From contig CAJOHU010000004.1 in NCBI GenBank assembly GCA_905234465.1, positions 1-45,901 of the forward strand: a DNA stretch of 45,901 bases, given 5' to 3'. This DNA is from an uncultured Alphaproteobacteria bacterium (GTDB taxonomy: Bacteria; Pseudomonadota; Alphaproteobacteria; Rs-D84). This document shows, in pieces, positions 18,623-29,092 of the stretch (position 1 is its first letter; every line of letters starts with the position of its first letter). A program made the translations under genes and the position numbers. Under the pieces are notes generated by a model, which was not told the DNA's origin, ran no database searches, and saw only the letters and a list, made by a program, of their open reading frames with translations.

Positions 18623-19573
18623 TTAAAAACCACAAGATTTTAACCAACGAACATCATTACCATACAAATCTCGCAAATCAGGCAGGTTATACTTTAACAT
18701 CGCCAATCTGTCCCAACCGAAACCAAATGCAAAACCTTGGTATTCATTCGGGTCAATTCCACAATTACGCAGAACATTCGGATGAACCATACCCGCACCC
18801 ATCATTTCCAACCAACGTTCGCCATTCCATTTCATATCAACCTCTATACTTGGGTCGGTAAAAGGAAAATATGATGGACGAATACGCAGTTCTACATTAT
18901 CCAATTTGAAGAATTTCTTGAAGAATGCACGTATATCACCAATTAAATCAGCAAGTGTGACATTTTTATCTATATACAACCCCTCTATTTGCCCGAACAT
19001 AGGCCCGTGTGTTGCGTCCATCTCTCGCCGATATGTAGAGCCGATGGCGAACATTTTAATCGGCACCCCATCTGATTCCATCGCACGAATCTGAATGGCA
19101 GATGTTTGCGTACGCAAAACATTCCCGTTTAATAAGAAAAATGTATCCTGCATATCACGTGCCGGATGATAAGACGGTGTGTTTAGTGCGGTAAAGTTAT
19201 GCCAATCGTCTTCTATTTCTGGACCAGTATAACGCCGGTACCCAAAAGATTCTAAAATCGCAGATATTTCAGACAAACTTTGTGTCAACGGATGAATTGT
19301 ACCGCGGTTTTCGGGTTCCGCGTTTAATGATACATCCAATTTTTCACCCGCCAATGCCGCGTTTAATGCCTCATTTTCCAATTCAGACTGGCGATTTCTA
19401 AATAATTCGCGCAATTCTGTATTTTCGCGGTTTAATTCCGTACGCGCATCATTGTTCAGATTTTTCATCTCTTTCAGGCGCACGGTCATTGTTCCGTTTT
19501 TACCGAATGTATTAGTGTACAATTCCTGTAATTCATTTAATGTTTTCGTCTTTTCTATTTGTTCTTTTAGCAT
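18623..19573 (-). CDS. pheS: phenylalanyl-tRNA synthetase alpha subunit
   Basis: HPLTQSLSEI, HPARDMQDTFF, GFAFGFGWDRLAMLKYNLPDLR; start at MLKEQIEK. Confidence 0.96.
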   Translation of the reverse strand: MLKEQIEKTKTLNELQELYTNTFGKNGTMTVRLKEMKNLNNDARTELNRENTELRELFRNRQSELENEALNAALAGEKLDVSLNAEPENRGTIHPLTQSLSEISAILESFGYRRYTGPEIEDDWHNFTALNTPSYHPARDMQDTFFLLNGNVLRTQTSAIQIRAMESDGVPIKMFAIGSTYRREMDATHGPMFGQIEGLYIDKNVTLADLIGDIRAFFKKFFKLDNVELRIRPSYFPFTDPSIEVDMKWNGERWLEMMGAGMVHPNVLRNCGIDPNEYQGFAFGFGWDRLAMLKYNLPDLRDLYGNDVRWLKSCGF

Positions 19574-19650
19574 AACATTACCTTTTAATAAATATAGGGT
19601 CGCATACGCGGCCCCATAATCATAAACAAAAAACAACTTGCCGCCAAGGG

Positions 19651-20016
19651 TTATTTTTCACCCTTGATAAATCGTTTTGCGGTGTCAACCAATTTGGTGA
19701 AATTTTTATCACCAACATATGCCATTTCCGCCAAAACCTTGCGGTCCAGTTCAATGCCCGCCTTGCGCAGACCGTTCATAAACTGGCTGTATGTGATACC
19801 AGATGGACGCACCGCTGCGTTAATACGAACAATCCACAAACTGCGGAAATCGCGTTTTTTAGCACGGCGGTCACGATACGCATACTGACCCGCCTTTTCA
19901 GATTTTTCACGGGCTGCGCGATACGTGCTGCTGTGACGACCAAGATAGCCTTTTGCCCTTTCAAGAATTTTATTGTGCTTTTGACGAACCGTTGTTCCAC
20001 GTTTTACCCTTGCCAT
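19651..20016 (-). CDS. rplT: 50S ribosomal protein L20
   Basis: [27 protein letters not shown]...[14 protein letters not shown]. Confidence 0.97.
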   Translation of the reverse strand: MARVKRGTTVRQKHNKILERAKGYLGRHSSTYRAAREKSEKAGQYAYRDRRAKKRDFRSLWIVRINAAVRPSGITYSQFMNGLRKAGIELDRKVLAEMAYVGDKNFTKLVDTAKRFIKGEK

Positions 20017-20028
20017 TTTGCGCCCCCT

Positions 20029-20232
20029 TTATTTCAAACCATACGGCGCCAGGATTTTAGCCTGACCAACCATGTTTTCGTTAAGATATTGCGGTTTAGA
20101 CCCGGCGTTATTCGCACGCGCGGATTTTTTACGCAACAGTTTTTTGTGGGCGTTTCTGCGAACGTTGATTTTTCCGGTCGCAGTCATTCTTGCACGCTTT
20201 TTCAAGTATGACTTTGTCTTTAATTTTGGCAT
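20029..20232 (-). CDS. rpmI: 50S ribosomal protein L35
   Basis: MPKLKTKSYLKKRARMTATGKINVRRNAHKKLLRKKS. Confidence 0.95.
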   Translation of the reverse strand: MPKLKTKSYLKKRARMTATGKINVRRNAHKKLLRKKSARANNAGSKPQYLNENMVGQAKILAPYGLK

Positions 20233-20372
20233 TTTTTAACCTCTTGTTTAATAAATCCGGGTGGCAATGCCATTGCCACTTTGGATGTTTCCGGGGGTAA
20301 TTGTGACATAAATAAATGAAAAATCAAGTTTTTATTGAATAATAATTTTTTTATGTTTAAACTGAACCACAA

Positions 20373-21194
20373 ATGAACCCTAAGAAAGTATCTTCCAAAT
20401 TACGCACTATTATAAAATCTGCGATTGTCGCGGCAATTTTGCCGTTTATATTTATATACATTATTGTGGCAAAGCCTGATTATCGTGTTATGAATGATGC
20501 TGCTCATGTTTTATTGCCTGTTGTAAATGCAGTAGGCGATTTAGTCACATGGCCGCTGCGCGCAGGTGGAAATGTTATTAAAAGATTACATGATATATAC
20601 AATTTGGAACAAGAAAACGAAGAACTGCGCGCGCGATTGGACATGGCATTGGCAGACAAAAACAAATGTGATATCGCATTATTAGAAAATCAAAAATTGG
20701 AACAAGAACTTGATACCGTTCGCAACAGTCCATATGCCAGTGTGGTCGCAGATGTTATATTTGATAATTCTGCCATAAATCATGGTACTTTTATGATAAA
20801 TCGCGGTTTGCGTGATGGAATTAAGCCTGGGATGGTCGTGACATCATTTGATAACACTTTGGCGGGTATTATAATTGATGCAGGCGCACACTTTGCACGT
20901 GTACGATCACTGATAGATTCTAATACAAACATTGCGGTACGTGTTGCCGGGTCCGAAGTTTATGGGTTTTTACATGGCAATGGTTCTGATACCCCAACCA
21001 TAGGTTTTTTCAGCGACCAGAAATTTCAACCGTCACCCGGTGTAAAATTGATTACCAGTGGTATAAGTGGTGTTTTGCCATCGGATATATTTGTCGGACA
21101 AATGAAAGACGATACAGATGTTGATGTGTTATCTCCACGCAGATTATCACGCGTTATGGTATTAAAATTTAATGATACGGATAAGTATAAATGA
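20373..21194 (+). CDS. mreC: rod shape-determining protein MreC
   Basis: N-terminal TM, coiled coil, MINRGLRDGIKPGMVV; followed by mreD-mrdA-rodA. Confidence 0.92.
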   Translation: MNPKKVSSKLRTIIKSAIVAAILPFIFIYIIVAKPDYRVMNDAAHVLLPVVNAVGDLVTWPLRAGGNVIKRLHDIYNLEQENEELRARLDMALADKNKCDIALLENQKLEQELDTVRNSPYASVVADVIFDNSAINHGTFMINRGLRDGIKPGMVVTSFDNTLAGIIIDAGAHFARVRSLIDSNTNIAVRVAGSEVYGFLHGNGSDTPTIGFFSDQKFQPSPGVKLITSGISGVLPSDIFVGQMKDDTDVDVLSPRRLSRVMVLKFNDTDKYK

Positions 21195-21646
21195 AACAAC
21201 AGATTATTAAATATTTACAAATACTGTTCCCGTTCATTATTACGGTCGCATTGTGGCGGCTTTCTGTGCCATGGATAAATCCGGTGGGGATATTGGCAAT
21301 TATACCGATTTTTTATTGTTCTTTTATACGCCCGGTTCATTATTTTGTTCCGTTCGCGATTCTGATTTGTTTTCTTATAGACTATAAATTCAATACGGTT
21401 TTGATGTGGACAACATGTTATTGTGCTTTTTATGCGATTATGAATATTCAATCTTTTATAGATTTGACGCATACGAACAAATCCGGCATATACGCGTTTA
21501 TGGGATTTGTTGGGACAATCGTATCTATGATTATATTATCAAATTTAACATTGATGAATTTAGTGTCTGGAACGATTATGTTTTTGATTCTGACAATAAT
21601 GTATATTCCAATAACAACAACTATCCAGGTGGTAAAAGATGATTGA
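21191..21646 (+). CDS. mreD: MreD-like membrane protein
   Basis: Small multi-TM ORF between mreC and mrdA. Confidence 0.7.
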   Translation: MKQQIIKYLQILFPFIITVALWRLSVPWINPVGILAIIPIFYCSFIRPVHYFVPFAILICFLIDYKFNTVLMWTTCYCAFYAIMNIQSFIDLTHTNKSGIYAFMGFVGTIVSMIILSNLTLMNLVSGTIMFLILTIMYIPITTTIQVVKDD

Positions 21647-23411
21647 TATAGAAATATCAAAACAATTTGACCGCCGCAGCGCACTGTTTTTAACCGCAGG
21701 AACAGTTCTTACATCTGTATTGGTTTTGCGCATGTTGCAGATGCAGGTCTTTGGTTATCGTACATATAAAAAGAAAAGCGAAAATAATTCATTTCGTATT
21801 CAGATAAATATGCCTGAACGTGGAAAAATATTATCACGCGATGGGTTCAATATATCACACGACGCACCAATATATCGCATATATATTATTCCCGAAGAAT
21901 CGGATGATTTAGAAAAATTAATATCTGTAATAGAAACAGATTTGAAACTTTCAAAGAAACGTGTTGATAAAATATGGGCGCGAATAAAAAAACAGCAAAA
22001 ATTTCAACCTGTGTTGATAAGTGAAAACACTGATTGGAATACCTTGGCAAAAATTCAGGCAAAAAATTTGCCTGGACTGCATGTACAAAGTGGGTATGGT
22101 CGTGTGTATGAATTAGGGCCGGCGGGCGCACAACTCTTTGGATATGTCGGCGCACCTGATAAGCCTGTTGCGAACGCACCTTTCTTTACCAAGGGTATAA
22201 CAGGATTAGAAAAAACATTTAACAAAAAACTTTCTGGAATACCCGGACAAACCGTAATGATAACAAATGCAGTGGGACGTGTCACCGGCGAAGATAAAAC
22301 TCAATTCAGACCATCGGTTTCAGGGGGCGATATTAAGACAACTATAAATGATGACGCACAAAAAGTGTTATATGATTCTTTGACACTTCACAAATCTGGA
22401 TGCGGGGTTGCATTAGACATAGAAACAGGTGATATTTTGGCGATGGCATCTACACCAAGTTTTGATCCCAATAATTTTTCTGGGGATGATAGTGAAGAAT
22501 ATATTGAAGATTTGCGTCAAAATTTTGCCAAACCGTTTATGAACAAGGTTTTTGAAGGGCTGTATCCACCGGGGTCTACATTCAAAATTATTGTGGCGTT
22601 GGCTGCATTAGAAGCGGGCGCTGTCACCCCAGATGAGACGGTATTTTGTCCTGGACATTGGGATTATGGTGACCGGCGTTATCATTGTTGGGAAGCAAAA
22701 GGACACGGTAAAGTAAACCTTGTTGGTGCGTTAAAACATTCTTGCGATATATATTTTTATCAACTGGCGCTGCGTATAGGAATTGATTCTATTAAGCGCA
22801 TGGCTTTGCGATTGGGTATGACAGAAAAATATATACAAGATATTATTTCAAAACAAATGCCAGGCATCATCCCTGACAGAAAATGGAAAGAATCAAATAT
22901 CGGTTCAAAATGGGTTCATGGTGATACAATAATATCAGGAATAGGTCAGGGTTTTATATTGGTTAACTGTATGCAATTGGCGGTTATGATGGCACGTGTC
23001 GCGTCAAATCGGCGTGTTATTCCACGATTGCTATATGATGAAAGAAAACCAAATTTTGATAAAATGGGTTTTCAAGAAAAAAACCTTAGGTATGTTCTGA
23101 ATGGATTAGAAGAAGTATTAAAAAAGGGTGGAACCGCATCGGGCAGCGCGATAAATGTAGATGGTGCAAGAATGGGCGGCAAAACCGGTACATCCCAGGT
23201 ACGCAGTATTTCACGCGCAGAACGCATAACAGGTGTTTTAACAAACGAGCAATTAAAATGGAATATGCGTAATCATGGTTTGTTTGTTGGATATGCACCA
23301 ACAACCAACCCGAAATATGCCGTATGCGTGATTACAGAACATTCCGGGTCCAGTGGCAGTGCCGCACGCACCGCCGCCGCAACAATGAAAAAACTGTTGG
23401 AAAAAGAATAG
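21639..23411 (+). CDS. mrdA: penicillin-binding protein 2
   Basis: YPPGSTFKI (SxxK), KTGTSQVRS. Confidence 0.95.
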   Translation: MIDIEISKQFDRRSALFLTAGTVLTSVLVLRMLQMQVFGYRTYKKKSENNSFRIQINMPERGKILSRDGFNISHDAPIYRIYIIPEESDDLEKLISVIETDLKLSKKRVDKIWARIKKQQKFQPVLISENTDWNTLAKIQAKNLPGLHVQSGYGRVYELGPAGAQLFGYVGAPDKPVANAPFFTKGITGLEKTFNKKLSGIPGQTVMITNAVGRVTGEDKTQFRPSVSGGDIKTTINDDAQKVLYDSLTLHKSGCGVALDIETGDILAMASTPSFDPNNFSGDDSEEYIEDLRQNFAKPFMNKVFEGLYPPGSTFKIIVALAALEAGAVTPDETVFCPGHWDYGDRRYHCWEAKGHGKVNLVGALKHSCDIYFYQLALRIGIDSIKRMALRLGMTEKYIQDIISKQMPGIIPDRKWKESNIGSKWVHGDTIISGIGQGFILVNCMQLAVMMARVASNRRVIPRLLYDERKPNFDKMGFQEKNLRYVLNGLEEVLKKGGTASGSAINVDGARMGGKTGTSQVRSISRAERITGVLTNEQLKWNMRNHGLFVGYAPTTNPKYAVCVITEHSGSSGSAARTAAATMKKLLEKE

Positions 23412-23415
23412 AAAA

Positions 23416-24561
23416 ATGACAAGACAAACACGCGTTTCAAATGCAAATATGATGAGTTTTTCTGAAAAACTGACCCGTTTTTCATGGGTACTATTTGTGC
23501 CGATGTGTTTGGTTTTAATTGTATCTGAATTTATACTGTATTCCGCGGGTGGCGGGGCATGGAAACCTTTTGCTTTACCACAATTATTAAAAATTATTGT
23601 TGGGTTTGGTGTGTTTTTTATTGCCGCGTTTACGAATATAAAACTGTGGATAAAGTCCGCAAATATTATTTATGCTATTGCGCTGATTTTAATTATTTTG
23701 GTGACTTTTGTTGGGCATACAGGGATGGGGGCACAACGTTGGTTAAACCTTGGCATTATGCATATTCAACCATCTGAGATGTTCAAAATGGCACTGGTTT
23801 TGGCGTTGGCGCGATATTTTGCATGGATGAATTCCGTAGATTTGGATAAGTTCAAAAACTATATTGTGCCATCGTTGATGATGTTAATACCTTTTGGTTT
23901 GATTGTTATGCAGCCTGATTTAGGAACTGCGCTTTCCATTGCGATGATTACTATTGGTATGTTTTATATCGTTGGTGCAAATAAAAAATGGTTTATTATT
24001 GGCGCAATACTTGCGGTTATGGCGGCACCGGTGGTTTGGTATGGTGGGCTGCATCAATATCAACGTGAAAGAATCATCACTTTTATAAATCCAGATCACG
24101 ATGCGCGTGGTGCAGGTTATCAGATAAACCAGGCAAAAATCGCATTCGGCAGTGGCGGTCTGTTTGGCAAGGGTTATATGAACGGTTCACAATCTCAACA
24201 ATCATTTTTACCTGAAAAACAGACAGATTTTATATTTACCATGCTTGGTGAAGAATTTGGATTTTTTGGCGCATTTTTTATCTTAGCACTGTATACATTT
24301 ATTGTTGCAATTCTGTTCTGGGCGGCGAAAACATGCCGCAACAGATTCGGTCAGTTGGTCTGTTTTGGTTTTATGTTGAACTTTTTCATTTATTATTTTA
24401 TAAATATATCAATGGTCTTGGGGTTGGTCCCAACCGTGGGTGTGCCATTACCACTCATGTCCTTTGGTGGCAGCAGTCTTTTATCACTGATGTTTGGATT
24501 CGGACTTTGTGAAAATGCGCACATACACAAAGATCAACAATTATCTGCCAAAGGAAGTTAA
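23416..24561 (+). CDS. rodA: rod shape-determining protein RodA
   Basis: SEDS family: GHTGMGAQRWLNLGIMHIQPSEMFKMALVLALARY, QPDLGTALS. Confidence 0.95.
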   Translation: MTRQTRVSNANMMSFSEKLTRFSWVLFVPMCLVLIVSEFILYSAGGGAWKPFALPQLLKIIVGFGVFFIAAFTNIKLWIKSANIIYAIALILIILVTFVGHTGMGAQRWLNLGIMHIQPSEMFKMALVLALARYFAWMNSVDLDKFKNYIVPSLMMLIPFGLIVMQPDLGTALSIAMITIGMFYIVGANKKWFIIGAILAVMAAPVVWYGGLHQYQRERIITFINPDHDARGAGYQINQAKIAFGSGGLFGKGYMNGSQSQQSFLPEKQTDFIFTMLGEEFGFFGAFFILALYTFIVAILFWAAKTCRNRFGQLVCFGFMLNFFIYYFINISMVLGLVPTVGVPLPLMSFGGSSLLSLMFGFGLCENAHIHKDQQLSAKGS

Positions 24562-24563
24562 AA

Positions 24564-26792
24564 ATGAATTTGCTTATTGTAGAATCTCCATCAAAGGCCA
24601 AAACGATTGAGAAATATCTTGGGAAAGGTTGGCATGTTATCGCGTCTGTTGGTCATGTACGCGATTTGGTTCCTGAATCTGGCAGCGTTGATACAGAAAA
24701 CGATTTTAAAATGCGTTGGCAAATTATGCCTGGCAAAGAAAAACAATTAAAACTTATTATTGATAATGTAAAAAAGGCTGATGCGGTTTACTTGGCATCA
24801 GATCCTGACCGCGAAGGTGAAGCAATCGCATGGCATATTTTGGATATACTTAATTCAAAAAAAGCACTTGGAAAAACACCGGTGTATCGTGTTGCTTTTC
24901 ATGAAATAACCAAACGCGCCGTGATGGATGCAATCGCAAATCCGCGCGAAATAGATTCTAATTTGGTTGACGCGTATTTTGTGCGACGTGCATTGGATTA
25001 TTTGATTGGTTTTGAAATATCACCTTTGCTGTGGCGGCGCAATCTTGGAAAATCTGCGGGGCGCGTGCAATCTGTGGCCGTTAAATTGGTCGTTGACCGC
25101 GAACGCGAAATAGAAGATTTTAAATCAGATGAATATTGGTCCGTATCTGCAAAATGCGAATTTAATAAACATTCTTTTAATTCTGGATTGACATTTTTTA
25201 ATGGCGAAAAAATTGAAAAGATGACATTAAAAAATTCGCATGATGTTGATGCGATTGTATCAAAATTGAAAACCCCTGCAGGTGCCAGCGTGTCACATAT
25301 AGAACGCAAAAAGGTTTCAACCAAACCTTATGCGCCATTCACAACCAGCACACTTCAACAAGAAGCTGCGCGCAAACTTTATTTTTCTTCAAAAAGAACT
25401 ATGTCTGTGGCACAAAAACTTTATGAAAACGGTCTTATCACATATATGCGTACTGATGCAACAAATCTTTCGGCGGATGCGGTTAATGAAATTCGTACAT
25501 TCATATCAAAAAACTATGGTGACATGTTTTTACCAAAATCACCTAATATTTATGTCACAAAATCCAAGAATGCACAGGAAGCACACGAGGCAATTCGCCC
25601 AACACATTTTGATTCATCAGAAAATAATTTGTCGGGCGATGAACAAAAACTTTACGATTTAATATGGAAAAGAACTATTGCGTGTCAAATGTCTAATGCA
25701 GAATTTGATTCTGTTGCAACCGATATTTTAACCGATGATAAAATCGCAACTTTTCACGCCGTTGGTCGTACACGCACATTTGATGGTTTTATGAAAGTGT
25801 ATATAGAAGATAAAGATGATTCAGATGATGAATCTGATGCGAAATTGCCGGCGATGAATGTTGGTGATAAAATCAGCATTTCAGAAATAAAACCTGAACA
25901 GCACTTTACCCAACCCCCGGCACGTTATACAGAAGCATCTTTGGTTAAAAAATTGGAAGAATTAGGCATAGGTCGTCCATCTACATACGCAAGTATTATG
26001 TCAACAATCGTTGACCGTAAATATGTAGAGCAAGATAAACAACGTCGGTTTCACCCAACCCCCGGCGGATGGGTTATTGCGGCATATTTAGCAAAATATT
26101 TTTCCGATTTGGTTGATGTTAATTTTACCGCAAAAACAGAAGATACTTTGGATGATGTTTCAAATGGAAAAACAGAAAAATTGTCTGCATTAAATGAATT
26201 TTGGGGTGATACACACGATATGATTTCTGATGCACGCGATGTTAAAACACCAGATATTATTGATGAAATAAATAAATTTATGAAAAAACATTTATTTCCA
26301 AATGGCGATAATAAATGCCCAAAATGTGGCGGAAAATTGAGCATAAAATTGTCAAAGTTTGGGGCGTTCATCGGATGTGAAAATTATCCAAAGTGTGATT
26401 ATACTATGCGGTTAAGTTCAAATGAAGATAGTTCATCCGAAACAAACAAAAACGAACCAAAAGATTTAGGTGATGGTATATCATTTAAAATTGGTAAATT
26501 TGGTCCATATGTGACGGACGGTGAAAAGAACGCAAGTGCAAAAAAATATACACACGATACAATAACACTGGAAATCGCACGCGAATTATTATCTGGTGAA
26601 AAGAAAAAGGTTGAACCTGTTGAAATTGGCGTAAACCCGAAAACAAATAAAATGATTTATTTTTATCCAACGGGTCGTTATGGTGCATATATTTCGTCTA
26701 ATCGTGTTAATGTAAGTGTGACAGAAAAGCCAGATTTAGAAACAGCAATAGATTTAATAAATAATAAGAAACCGAAATTTTCTAAAAAATAA
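24564..26792 (+). CDS. topA: DNA topoisomerase I
   Basis: MNLLIVESPSKAKTIEKYLG, YLASDPDREGEAIAWHI, C-terminal zinc finger. Confidence 0.97.
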   Translation: MNLLIVESPSKAKTIEKYLGKGWHVIASVGHVRDLVPESGSVDTENDFKMRWQIMPGKEKQLKLIIDNVKKADAVYLASDPDREGEAIAWHILDILNSKKALGKTPVYRVAFHEITKRAVMDAIANPREIDSNLVDAYFVRRALDYLIGFEISPLLWRRNLGKSAGRVQSVAVKLVVDREREIEDFKSDEYWSVSAKCEFNKHSFNSGLTFFNGEKIEKMTLKNSHDVDAIVSKLKTPAGASVSHIERKKVSTKPYAPFTTSTLQQEAARKLYFSSKRTMSVAQKLYENGLITYMRTDATNLSADAVNEIRTFISKNYGDMFLPKSPNIYVTKSKNAQEAHEAIRPTHFDSSENNLSGDEQKLYDLIWKRTIACQMSNAEFDSVATDILTDDKIATFHAVGRTRTFDGFMKVYIEDKDDSDDESDAKLPAMNVGDKISISEIKPEQHFTQPPARYTEASLVKKLEELGIGRPSTYASIMSTIVDRKYVEQDKQRRFHPTPGGWVIAAYLAKYFSDLVDVNFTAKTEDTLDDVSNGKTEKLSALNEFWGDTHDMISDARDVKTPDIIDEINKFMKKHLFPNGDNKCPKCGGKLSIKLSKFGAFIGCENYPKCDYTMRLSSNEDSSSETNKNEPKDLGDGISFKIGKFGPYVTDGEKNASAKKYTHDTITLEIARELLSGEKKKVEPVEIGVNPKTNKMIYFYPTGRYGAYISSNRVNVSVTEKPDLETAIDLINNKKPKFSKK

Positions 26793-28406
26793 ATGACGAA
26801 ATATGATAATAATTTTACAGACCAATTACGTGAACGCCTTTCTATTGTAGACGTTATATCCCGCCGTGTGCCGCTGGTAAAAAAAGGTCAAAATTATTGG
26901 GGGTGTTGCCCATTTCATAATGAAAAAACACCGTCTTTTTCGGTCAGTGAAGACAAAGGTTTTTATCACTGTTTCGGCTGTGGAAAACATGGTGATATTA
27001 TCTCTTTTACTATGGAATCTGAACATGTAGATTTCAAAACTGCAATAGCAGAATTGGCGGATATGGCGGGGTTAAAATTGCCGGAATATAAACCCAAGTC
27101 ACCAGAACAAATAGAATCTGAAGAAACATATATTACAATTACGACGGCGGCGGCAAAAATTTATGCCGAAAAATTATTCGCCCCCGAAGGTGCACACGCA
27201 CTTTCGTATATCCGTGGTCGTGGGTTTAGTGATGAAATGATAAAAAAATACGGTATTGGATATGCGCCAAAAAACAATATTATTGCGAATAAATTTGTGA
27301 ATACTAAACAAGATAAATTAATCGCAACAGGTCTTGTCCGCCGCGGTGAATATGGTATGTATGATTTCTTTCGTGATAAATTAATGTTTCCAATTTTTAA
27401 TGCGCGTGGTCAAATCGTCGCATTTTCTGGACGTTCGTTGGATGGGTCGGAACCAAAATATATAAATACAACCGATACAGAAATGTTCCATAAACGCCAA
27501 ACATTATTTGGATTTAATTTTGCACGCGAAAGTATACATCGTGCAAATCGTGCCATTATAGTAGAAGGTCAAATTGATGCCATTCAAATGCAATGTAATG
27601 GTTTTGGTGAAACAGTGGCACCACTTGGAACCGCATTAACCGAAGATCATATCGCGATTTTATGTAAAGCAAATCGTAATATAATTTTCTGTTTTGATGG
27701 TGACGGGGCAGGGCAAAAAGCCGCTGCACGCGCATGTGGTATTATATTACCATTCTTGCGTGATAATTCCGATGTGCGATTTGCGTTTGTGACAGGTGGT
27801 AAAGATCCAGATGAAATACTGCGTAAATCGGGGCGGGCGGATATGGAAAAGATTATAAATTCTGCCGTGCCTTTGGTTGATTTTCTGTGGCAGATTACGA
27901 ATAAAAATTATGTAATTAATACGCCGTCTGGTCGTGTTCAGGCAGAAAAATTTCTTAAATCACAAATTGATAAAATTACAGACAGATTATTAAAATCTGA
28001 ATATGAAAACGAATATAATTCGCGTAAATTTAATGAATGGCATAAATGGAAAAAAAGCCCAGAAACACCGCACATAGAAGTCCCAGAAATAGATAATATT
28101 ATCAAGAAAAATTTAATTTATATTGTAAATAAATATCCCGAGATTGCCGAAAGATACGGTGATTTTATCAGTAAGTTTAACCTGGATTTAGATTCGTCTG
28201 TACAATCCGATTGCGATTTTGATTTAAAAACAGCGGAAAAATATATAATATCTTTAAAAATACAAAAGTATATAGAAAGTCTTGAACAACAAAAACGAGA
28301 TTTGACTTTGCGCGGGCTTTCGGGTGAAAACGATGTAAGCCAAGAAATCCGCCGTATAGATAATGAGATAAATAAAATGCGAGAAAAATTTGATTTATTG
28401 GTATAA
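26793..28406 (+). CDS. dnaG: DNA primase
   Basis: CPFHNEKTPSFSVSEDKGFYHCFGCGKHGDIISF, IIVEGQIDAIQM. Confidence 0.97.
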   Translation: MTKYDNNFTDQLRERLSIVDVISRRVPLVKKGQNYWGCCPFHNEKTPSFSVSEDKGFYHCFGCGKHGDIISFTMESEHVDFKTAIAELADMAGLKLPEYKPKSPEQIESEETYITITTAAAKIYAEKLFAPEGAHALSYIRGRGFSDEMIKKYGIGYAPKNNIIANKFVNTKQDKLIATGLVRRGEYGMYDFFRDKLMFPIFNARGQIVAFSGRSLDGSEPKYINTTDTEMFHKRQTLFGFNFARESIHRANRAIIVEGQIDAIQMQCNGFGETVAPLGTALTEDHIAILCKANRNIIFCFDGDGAGQKAAARACGIILPFLRDNSDVRFAFVTGGKDPDEILRKSGRADMEKIINSAVPLVDFLWQITNKNYVINTPSGRVQAEKFLKSQIDKITDRLLKSEYENEYNSRKFNEWHKWKKSPETPHIEVPEIDNIIKKNLIYIVNKYPEIAERYGDFISKFNLDLDSSVQSDCDFDLKTAEKYIISLKIQKYIESLEQQKRDLTLRGLSGENDVSQEIRRIDNEINKMREKFDLLV

Positions 28407-28408
28407 TG

Positions 28409-28440
28409 ATTAGTGGTTAGTGTTAGTGGTTAGTGTTAGT
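28409..28440. repeat. TTAGTGG-type repeat after dnaG
   Basis: TGATTAGTGGTTAGTGTTAGTGGTTAGTGTTAGT followed by terminator hairpin. Confidence 0.75.
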
Positions 28441-28442
28441 GT

Positions 28443-28473
28443 GAAACCGCTGGTGGTACCAGCGGTTTTGGTT
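28443..28473 (+). terminator. intrinsic terminator
   Basis: AAACCGCTGGTGGTACCAGCGGTTTT. Confidence 0.75.
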
Positions 28474-28474
28474 T

Positions 28475-28741
28475 TTATTGACGTTGAAAACGTTGTAGAA
28501 AATTAAAAGTTTCCTGTTGTTTTTGTTCAACTTTTTCTTTATTTGATTGTTTTTTTGCGTCTCCTTTCGCTTTTTCTTGTTCTTTATATGCTCTTACAAC
28601 ATCACCGCGTAATGTATATATTGTTTTTGGACTTAAATTTACCAATTCACCATTTATTTCAAGACGAAAATTTCCTTCATAACTTCTGTCAAACAATAAC
28701 CGAAATATACATTCATTTGTTTCGTTTGAATACACATTCAT
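28475..28741 (-). CDS. small hypothetical protein (88 aa, alternative start inside the 28475-28822 ORF)
   Basis: MNVYSNETNECIFRLLFDRSYEGNFRLEINGELVNLSPKTIYTLRGDVVRAYKEQEKAK... Confidence 0.5.
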   Translation of the reverse strand: MNVYSNETNECIFRLLFDRSYEGNFRLEINGELVNLSPKTIYTLRGDVVRAYKEQEKAKGDAKKQSNKEKVEQKQQETFNFLQRFQRQ

Positions 28742-28838
28742 ACTGTTGATTTTCTTTTGGTTCAATCCTGACAGGACTTTTTTGTAATATATCTTGCAAC
28801 ATTTGTAAAGTTGCGTTTTCAAAGTGACTTGGCTGCAT
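28713..28838 (-). CDS. small hypothetical protein (41 aa), first ORF after leader B
   Basis: ATG with SD AAAGGA: MQPSHFENATLQMLQDILQKSPVRIEPKENQQYECVFKRNK*; overlaps next ORF in +1 frame. Confidence 0.5.
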   Translation of the reverse strand: MQPSHFENATLQMLQDILQKSPVRIEPKENQQYECVFKRNK

Positions 28839-28863
28839 TGTTTTTCCTTTTTGTTTTTTTGTT

Positions 28864-29006
28864 AAAAAAACCACAAGAAATTATTTTCATGTGGTTGGAG
28901 TTCAGAAAACAATGCAGCATTGTCGTGCTTATTCAATATATTCACACACTCCAACCAATGGTTGGAAATTTAACGCAATCTTTTGCGGCTGCACGTGCTT
29001 TCTGAA
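28864..29006 (-). ncRNA. candidate structured attenuator leader, copy B
   Basis: Closing helix UUCAGAAA/UUUCUGAA + UGCAGC/GCUGCA; H1 CGCAA-AAGA-UUGCG; H2 UCCAACC-AUU-GGUUGGA; H3 GUG/CAC; downstream ACUCCAACC complementary to GGUUGGAGU; terminator AACCACA/UGUGGUU + U-run. Confidence 0.75.
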
Positions 29007-29092
29007 ACACATCCACGGAACACCCACGGACAATGTCACGTTAGCAAAAATTTAGACAAAAATCAATTAGAAAAAATATTTATGTTAAAAGT

